DNA from: Mycobacterium sp. IS-1496
GTDB taxonomy: Bacteria; Actinomycetota; Actinomycetes; Mycobacteriales; Mycobacteriaceae
Assembly: GCF_001499995.1 (NCBI RefSeq)
Contig: NZ_LQIU01000001.1
Location: 124,001 to 188,000, forward strand
DNA: 64,000 nt
Direction: 5' to 3'
A program made the position numbers and the translations under genes. Position 1 is the stretch's first letter. Each line of letters opens with the position of its first letter. Under the pieces are notes generated by a model. It saw only the letters and a list, made by a program, of their open reading frames with translations. It was not told the origin of the DNA and ran no database searches. This document shows, in pieces, positions 60,008 through 64,000 of this stretch.

Positions 60008-60759
60008 CGCGCGACGCCTTCCGCGACGGCCTGCTGGCGCAGTGCCTTACGCAGGACGAAGAACATGACGATGACGAAGGCCACGAACGCCACCACGCGC
60101 ACCCAGAAGGAAATTGCGCCGTCCCAGGCGAGCGGGCCGTCGCGGACGACCGCGGCCGCCGCGGCCGGGGCCATCGCCAGCCCGGTCACGACGGCGAAAT
60201 GGCCCACCCAGCGGGGGAAGACCGGCGGATGTGCGGCCCCGGGTCCGGTGTCGAAGAAGACCGCCGCGCCGAGTAGGAGGTTCTGGGCGACGAGCATGCC
60301 GACCGGGGCCACCAGCGTGATCCACGCCATGTCGTTGAGCAGCAGCGTCAGTTCCGGATTGCGATCCGGCCGGAACGCCGCGACCAGGTAGAAGATGTCG
60401 GCCAGCGCGAAGAGCGTCGCCCCGCTGACCGTCGCCGTCAGGTACGCGTAGGCCAGCGCATGGCTCTGCGTCGTCATCCGCTTCATCTGCACGACGATCA
60501 CCATGAAGAACGGCAGCAGCATGATCGCGCACAGGTTGTACGTGACCATGGAGAACCGGATCATCGCCGTGTTCTCCGCGTAGAACGCTGCCACCTCGTC
60601 GGCCGTCATACCGGGCGACATCGGCGGAAAGAAGCCGGGGAACGCCAGGAAGGCGATCAGCAGCACCACACCGAACACCGGGGCCGTCCACAGACTGATC
60701 AGTTGCGTCTTGATGTTGGCGGCCGCCGGAAGGTCTTCCTTCTCGGTGAGAATCTGCAT
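60004..60759 (-). CDS. Polytopic membrane protein of unknown function (copy A)
   Basis: 251 residues from ATG 60759. Six membrane helices. Conserved with copy B: AAFYAENTAMIRFSM, AAFRPDRNPELTLLLND, GPLAWDGAISFW. First gene of a four-gene operon; its start lies just downstream of two AGCCGATCGGCT palindromes. Overlaps copy B by 4 nt. Confidence 0.75.
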   Translation of the reverse strand: MQILTEKEDLPAAANIKTQLISLWTAPVFGVVLLIAFLAFPGFFPPMSPGMTADEVAAFYAENTAMIRFSMVTYNLCAIMLLPFFMVIVVQMKRMTTQSHALAYAYLTATVSGATLFALADIFYLVAAFRPDRNPELTLLLNDMAWITLVAPVGMLVAQNLLLGAAVFFDTGPGAAHPPVFPRWVGHFAVVTGLAMAPAAAAAVVRDGPLAWDGAISFWVRVVAFVAFVIVMFFVLRKALRQQAVAEGVAR

Positions 60760-60775
60760 CGCGCCTCCGTTCGCC

Positions 60776-60810
60776 AGCCGATCGGCTATCCCGAGGGTAG
60801 CCGATCGGCT
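60776..60810. promoter_or_regulatory. Two copies of the palindrome AGCCGATCGGCT
   Basis: AGCCGATCGGCT, a perfect 12-bp palindrome, occurs at 60776-60787 and again at 60799-60810, 23 nt apart (about two helical turns), so both face the same side of the DNA. The whole 35 bp is also nearly symmetrical. They lie 17-51 nt upstream of the membrane-protein operon start, as a tandem operator would. Confidence 0.65.
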
Positions 60811-60833
60811 AGTCGAGTAGAAGGCCCTGCCGG

Positions 60834-61976
60834 CTACAGCGACAGGATGGTCGCCGACGCCGTACCGGGAGCGCCGTAGACCTGCGCCAGACCGACCCGC
60901 GGATTGCCGGGCACCTGACGTTCGCCGGCCTCCCCGCGCAGCTGGCGCACCAGTTCGTGCACCTGCCGCAGGCCCGAGGCGCCGATCGGCTCACCGTTGG
61001 CGATGAGGCCACCGTCGGTGTTGACCGGAATCGAGCCGCCGATCTCCGTGGCGCCGTCGGCCAGCAACTTCTCCTGCTCGCCGTCTGCGCACAGTCCGGT
61101 CTCGGCCATGTGGATGACCTCGGCGCCCGCGTCGGTGTCCTGCAGCTGCGCGATGTCGACGTCATCGGGGCCGATCCCGGCGATCTCGTAGGCGGCGCGG
61201 GCGGCGTACACGGTGGGGGAGGCGTCCTCGTCGAGCGGGGCGGAGGTGGCGTGCACCTCGTAGGCTCCGAAGGTTCGGGTGCGAATCTCGCTGGCGCGCA
61301 GGAACACCGGCTTGTCGGTGAAGCGGTGGGCGATGTCACCGCGGCACATGATGACCGCGGCGGCGCCCTCGTCGGGCGCGCAGAACATGTACTGGGTCAA
61401 CGGGTAGTTCAACACCGTCGAGTTGAGGATCTCTTCCTCAGGAATGGGCTTGCGGCGGAGCGCATTCGGGTTCAGCGCGCCGTTGCGGAAGTTCTTGGCG
61501 GCGACCTTGGCGAGCGTGCCCTGCGAGATGCCGTGCTTGTGCAGGTAGTGGTTGGCCTTCATGCCGAAGAACTTGGTGGTGACGAACTGGCCGTTCTCGG
61601 CATACCACTGGGGCAGGGCGAGTTTGGCCGGATCGTCGGTGAACGCGCCGCGGGGGTGCTTGTCCAGCCCGATCGCGATGCCCATGTCGTACTTGCCGAG
61701 TCGGATCGTGTCGGCGGTCTGTTGGATGGCCGACGCCGCGGTGGCGCAGGCGTTGAACACGTTGGTGAACGTGATGCCGGTGAGGCCGACCAGACGGGTC
61801 ACCGCATCCGGATTCGACACCTCGTAGCTGCCGCCGAAGCCGAACTGGATGTCCTTCCACTCGACCTTGGCGTCGGTGAGCGCGCCCTGGATCGCCTCGG
61901 CGCCCATCTCCATGGCCGTCTTGTCGAACCGCCCGAACGGGTGCAGGCCCACCCCGATGATCGCGACGTCATTCAT
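60834..61976 (-). CDS. Lipid-transfer (Ltp)-type thiolase-fold protein
   Basis: 380 residues from ATG 61976. N-terminal Cys 77 is kept (FNACATAAS), but the usual HDxF block is QLQDTDAGAEV and the usual GHPxG block is GEPIGASG. These changes are typical of Ltp-type members that do not act as simple thiolases, e.g. aldolases of the Ltp2-4 group. Encoded 18 nt after its DUF35 partner. Probably a retro-aldol or related C-C cleavage of a CoA ester. Confidence 0.85.
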   Translation of the reverse strand: MNDVAIIGVGLHPFGRFDKTAMEMGAEAIQGALTDAKVEWKDIQFGFGGSYEVSNPDAVTRLVGLTGITFTNVFNACATAASAIQQTADTIRLGKYDMGIAIGLDKHPRGAFTDDPAKLALPQWYAENGQFVTTKFFGMKANHYLHKHGISQGTLAKVAAKNFRNGALNPNALRRKPIPEEEILNSTVLNYPLTQYMFCAPDEGAAAVIMCRGDIAHRFTDKPVFLRASEIRTRTFGAYEVHATSAPLDEDASPTVYAARAAYEIAGIGPDDVDIAQLQDTDAGAEVIHMAETGLCADGEQEKLLADGATEIGGSIPVNTDGGLIANGEPIGASGLRQVHELVRQLRGEAGERQVPGNPRVGLAQVYGAPGTASATILSL

Positions 61977-61994
61977 GTGTGAGAGTCCTTCCGA

Positions 61995-62417
61995 CTACAC
62001 GGGTTGGAAGGCGAACGTGATGATCTCGTTGCCCTCCTCGTCGGTGGTGAACGGCACCATCGTCAGTTCGACGTCCATGCCGAATTGCAGTTTCTGCGGG
62101 TCGTTCTCGGTGAGCCTGCCCTCGACGCGGATGACGTCCTCGAGTTGCACCAGGCCGACGCCGAACGGGACGAAGTCCTTGCCGGTGGGGCCCTTGTACG
62201 GCGCTCCGGGCGGGAAGCCCTGCGTCGTCCACGCCACCAGGGTGCCGCGCCGGGGCAGCAGCACATCGGCCATCTCGCCGCTGCTGCACTTAGGGCAGCG
62301 CTGCTGCACCGGGAACGTGGTGGCTCCGCACCGACCGCACCTGCTGCCTCTCAGCTGGGGGTTCTCGTCGGGCCAGGTGGAGATCTCGGGCGCGAGGGCT
62401 TTCTGCGTGCTGGACAC
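61995..62417 (-). CDS. DUF35 zinc-ribbon/OB-fold protein, partner of Ltp
   Basis: 140 residues from GTG 62417. Zinc ribbon CGRCGATTFPVQQRCPKC, followed by an OB-fold (RRGTLVAWTTQGFPPGAP, VEGRLTENDPQKLQFG). DUF35 proteins bind acyl-CoA and form tight complexes with thiolase-fold enzymes. A GAGAAT-class operator lies 16 nt upstream of the start, so the two-gene unit is in the proposed regulon. Confidence 0.88.
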   Translation of the reverse strand: MSSTQKALAPEISTWPDENPQLRGSRCGRCGATTFPVQQRCPKCSSGEMADVLLPRRGTLVAWTTQGFPPGAPYKGPTGKDFVPFGVGLVQLEDVIRVEGRLTENDPQKLQFGMDVELTMVPFTTDEEGNEIITFAFQPV

Positions 62418-62432
62418 GCGTTCACGATAAAC

Positions 62433-62447
62433 GGAAACGGCATTCTC
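62433..62447. promoter_or_regulatory. Operator GAGAATGCCGTTTCC (minus strand)
   Basis: Read on the minus strand the site is GAGAATGCCGTTTCC, with the same variant second half as at 55247. It ends 15 nt upstream of GTG 62417. Confidence 0.5.
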
Positions 62448-62475
62448 GTCTAGAGAGAACACGGCCGGGGTCAGG

Positions 62476-62931
62476 TCAAAGGCGGACGAGGCGGAACGGG
62501 TAGAACAGCGTGCCGCCGGGTTCGCCGCACGGGCCGACGGCGAAGGACGAGGCCATCGTGCCGGTGAGGGTCTTCTCGTCCCAGGTGTAGACGTCGCGGG
62601 TCGGGACGACGGGGCCGTAGTACCCGCCGCACCAGTACCCGAACGGGTTGTCGACCGACAGCGTGTACTGCCCGTTGACCATCCGTGCCTCGGAGCGCCA
62701 CTGGGTGGCCTTGGCAATAGGACGGGGGTTCATGCTCACCTTGAGGCAGCCGGGGATGGAGTCGCGGCCGCTCGGCTCGAAGCACCGGGTGATCTCCAGC
62801 ACGTAGGTGTGGAAGTCCCACGGCCGCTGCCAGTGGATGTCGTAATTGCCGATGTACATGTCGGCCCGGGCGGTCGGGGCGTGCAGCACGGCGGCCACGA
62901 CGAGGGCCACCCCCAGCGCAAGTGTCCTCAC
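62476..62931 (-). CDS. Secreted protein of unknown function
   Basis: 151 residues from GTG 62931 (GGAGGA upstream). Signal peptide ending PTARA-DM. Mature part strand-rich and aromatic (YIGNYDIHWQRPWDFHTY, NPFGYWCGGYYGPVV) with two probable disulfides (ITRCFEP/PGCLKV and YWCGG/GPCGEP). General layout like the secreted protein at 54684. Function unknown. Confidence 0.78.
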   Translation of the reverse strand: MRTLALGVALVVAAVLHAPTARADMYIGNYDIHWQRPWDFHTYVLEITRCFEPSGRDSIPGCLKVSMNPRPIAKATQWRSEARMVNGQYTLSVDNPFGYWCGGYYGPVVPTRDVYTWDEKTLTGTMASSFAVGPCGEPGGTLFYPFRLVRL

Positions 62932-63022
62932 GTCTCCTCCGTTTCCCTCCGGAACCGTTGATGGGCAATATAAGTCGCAGCGCACCGACGCCTGGGCGGA
63001 ATGGCCGATGTCGGCGGGGGCC

Positions 63023-63739
63023 TCATCTGGCCCGCTTCATCACCCTGTCCGCGGCCTGCCAGTGCTCGTCGGCGACCCATAGGCGGGCGAACGCGGCGAC
63101 CGCCTCGGTGGTCGGCACCCCGTCGATGACCCGCTTGATCTCACCCGCCGGCCGGCTCGCCAGCGCCCGGGCGACCGCCCGCCAGCCCTCGTCGAACGAC
63201 TCCCGGGGCAACACCTGGTCGACGAGGCCGAGTTCGTAGGCCTGGGCCGCGTCGAGGATGCGGCCGGTGCCCGCCAACAGCAGGGCCCGGCTCGGGCCGA
63301 CCAGTGCGGCGAGCCGTTCGGCGCCGCCCCAGGCGGGCATGATCTCCAGCGACACCTGGTTGAAGCCGATCCGGATGTCGTCGGCGGCCAACCGGATGTC
63401 CGCCGCCACCGCGACCTCGGCGCCGCCACCGAGGGCGTGCCCGTTGAGGGCGGCGATCACCGGTCCGGGGAATTCCGCGATGCGGTCGCAGATCGTCCGC
63501 ATGCGCAACGCCATGGCCGAGGCCTCTTCCTCGGTGCGCAGCGCGCTGAGCTCCTTGAGATCGCCGCCGGAGACGAAGGCCCGGTCGCCCGCGCCGGTGA
63601 CGGCCAGCGCGTTGGCCCCCTCGGCGCCGTCGAGCGCCTTCTCGAGCTGGCCCATGGTCTCCAGCGAGATGGCGTTGCGCGCGTGGGGGCGATCGATGGT
63701 GACGACGGCCAGACCGTCCTCGATCTCCAGGTCGACCAT
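63023..63739 (-). CDS. Enoyl-CoA hydratase/isomerase (crotonase) family protein
   Basis: 238 residues from ATG 63739 (GGGAGAA upstream); the longer frame to 63979 would cover the promoter. Oxyanion-hole motifs FVSGGDLKEL and NGHALGGGAEVAVAAD, with the first catalytic Glu in GGGAE; the region of the second Glu reads QVSLEIMPAWGG, shorter than the standard hydratase, so isomerase or other crotonase chemistry is possible. Divergent from an acyl-CoA synthetase. Confidence 0.87.
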   Translation of the reverse strand: MVDLEIEDGLAVVTIDRPHARNAISLETMGQLEKALDGAEGANALAVTGAGDRAFVSGGDLKELSALRTEEEASAMALRMRTICDRIAEFPGPVIAALNGHALGGGAEVAVAADIRLAADDIRIGFNQVSLEIMPAWGGAERLAALVGPSRALLLAGTGRILDAAQAYELGLVDQVLPRESFDEGWRAVARALASRPAGEIKRVIDGVPTTEAVAAFARLWVADEHWQAADRVMKRAR

Positions 63740-63757
63740 CAGACGTTCTCCCGGTCC

Positions 63758-63794
63758 GGTATTGGCATTCTCGCAGTGGGAGAATAACATCACC
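63758..63794. promoter_or_regulatory. Two operator half-sites, ATTCTC-N7-GAGAAT
   Basis: ATTCTCGCAGTGGGAGAAT at 63767-63785 holds two perfect half-sites facing away from each other, between the divergent crotonase (63739) and acyl-CoA synthetase (63854) genes. Each can be read as one strong half of the 15-bp operator (63758-63772 minus strand, 63780-63794 plus strand) with a weak second half. Confidence 0.4.
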
Positions 63795-63853
63795 GCAGAG
63801 GTGGGGTCCGGTGACGTTGCCGTGGAGCTGCGTGCTCGAACAGTAAGAGGGCT

Positions 63854-64000
63854 ATGCGCGAAATTCCGGTCGAGTTGGTCAAGCGCTACCAGGACGAGGG
63901 GTGGTGGACCGCCGACACTCTCGGGGAACTCCTGGCCCGGCACCTGGCGACCGGGCCGGACACCGGTTTCTCGGTGCACTCCGACGTGCGCCCGTACCGC
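63854..64000 (+). CDS. AMP-binding acyl-CoA synthetase, N-terminus (cut by window edge)
   Basis: Open from ATG 63854 to the window end, 49 residues visible. The start (VELVKRYQDEGWWTADTLGELL) is the usual N-terminal pattern of FadD-type/cyclohexanecarboxylate-CoA-ligase-like enzymes, before the ATP-binding motifs. It would activate a pathway acid with ATP and CoA. Confidence 0.7.
   Translation, partial: MREIPVELVKRYQDEGWWTADTLGELLARHLATGPDTGFSVHSDVRPYR

Noticed and set aside
1..64000. CRISPR arrays, insertion sequences, phage genes, tRNA or rRNA genes
   Set aside because: No regular direct-repeat array, transposase motif, tRNA-like cloverleaf or rRNA sequence was noticed on reading; absence was judged by eye, not computed.

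Overview
The window is GC-rich actinobacterial DNA, most likely from a fast-growing Mycobacterium/Mycolicibacterium-type organism. The signs are a complete yrbE-mce (A-F) lipid-importer operon, a mycobacterial hemophore-like secreted protein, a mycofactocin-type SDR, AveC-like membrane proteins, dense P450/[3Fe-4S] ferredoxin pairs, and frequent GTG/TTG starts with ATGA/GTGA overlaps. No tRNA, rRNA, insertion sequence, phage gene or CRISPR array was seen. Almost the whole window is one large catabolic region for hydrophobic, probably cyclic or isoprenoid/steroid-like molecules. The substrate cannot be read from the sequence.

Layout: (1) 1-5.7 kb: TetR remnant at the edge, AveC-like membrane protein, TetR, P450, a membrane protein and an aldehyde dehydrogenase. 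(2) 5.9-16.2 kb: two near-identical Rieske oxygenase + small-partner modules, with an amidohydrolase, MarR, flavin/2Fe-2S reductase, SDR, TauD-type dioxygenase, CMD-family protein, then P450-ferredoxin-DUF1330. (3) 16.2-20.7 kb: a third TetR, a frameshifted gene, a third Rieske oxygenase with two small NTF2-like candidates, and an SDR. (4) 20.7-29.3 kb, minus strand: P450-ferredoxin-P450, then two hydroxyisobutyrate-dehydrogenase-like enzymes, an alpha/beta hydrolase, a DUF35-thiolase fusion, a ferredoxin and a NuoF-like flavoprotein. (5) 29.3-39.7 kb: a hydrolase/Rieske-ferredoxin/two-amidohydrolase operon, divergent paired acyl-CoA dehydrogenases, hemophore-like protein, P450-ferredoxin and two SDRs. 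(6) 39.9-54.6 kb: one long plus-strand operon running from aldehyde dehydrogenase, CoA-transferase, an OB-fold/KAS-like protein and a thiolase straight into yrbEA-yrbEB-mceABCDEF. (7) 54.7-64 kb: small secreted proteins, P450, TetR, a NorE/NorF-like membrane operon, an Ltp-type thiolase with its DUF35 partner, an enoyl-CoA hydratase, and the start of an acyl-CoA synthetase.

How it may work together (inference): Mce proteins and secreted proteins bring in the substrate; P450 and Rieske enzymes, fed by the ferredoxins, the KshB/PaaE-like reductase and perhaps the NuoF-like protein, hydroxylate it; SDRs and aldehyde dehydrogenases oxidise to acids; CoA ligase/transferase, acyl-CoA dehydrogenases, hydratase and thiolase/aldolase-DUF35 pairs shorten the CoA thioester; hydrolases open rings.

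The strongest new signal is regulatory. A 15-bp palindrome, best form GAGAATnnnATTCTC, recurs in front of transcription units from 14 kb to 64 kb, including the mce operon, and ties them into one apparent regulon. A second palindrome, ATACN6GTAT, sits beside two paralogous TetR genes, and a third, CAASTACTTG (KstR2-like), marks the Rieske/reductase units.
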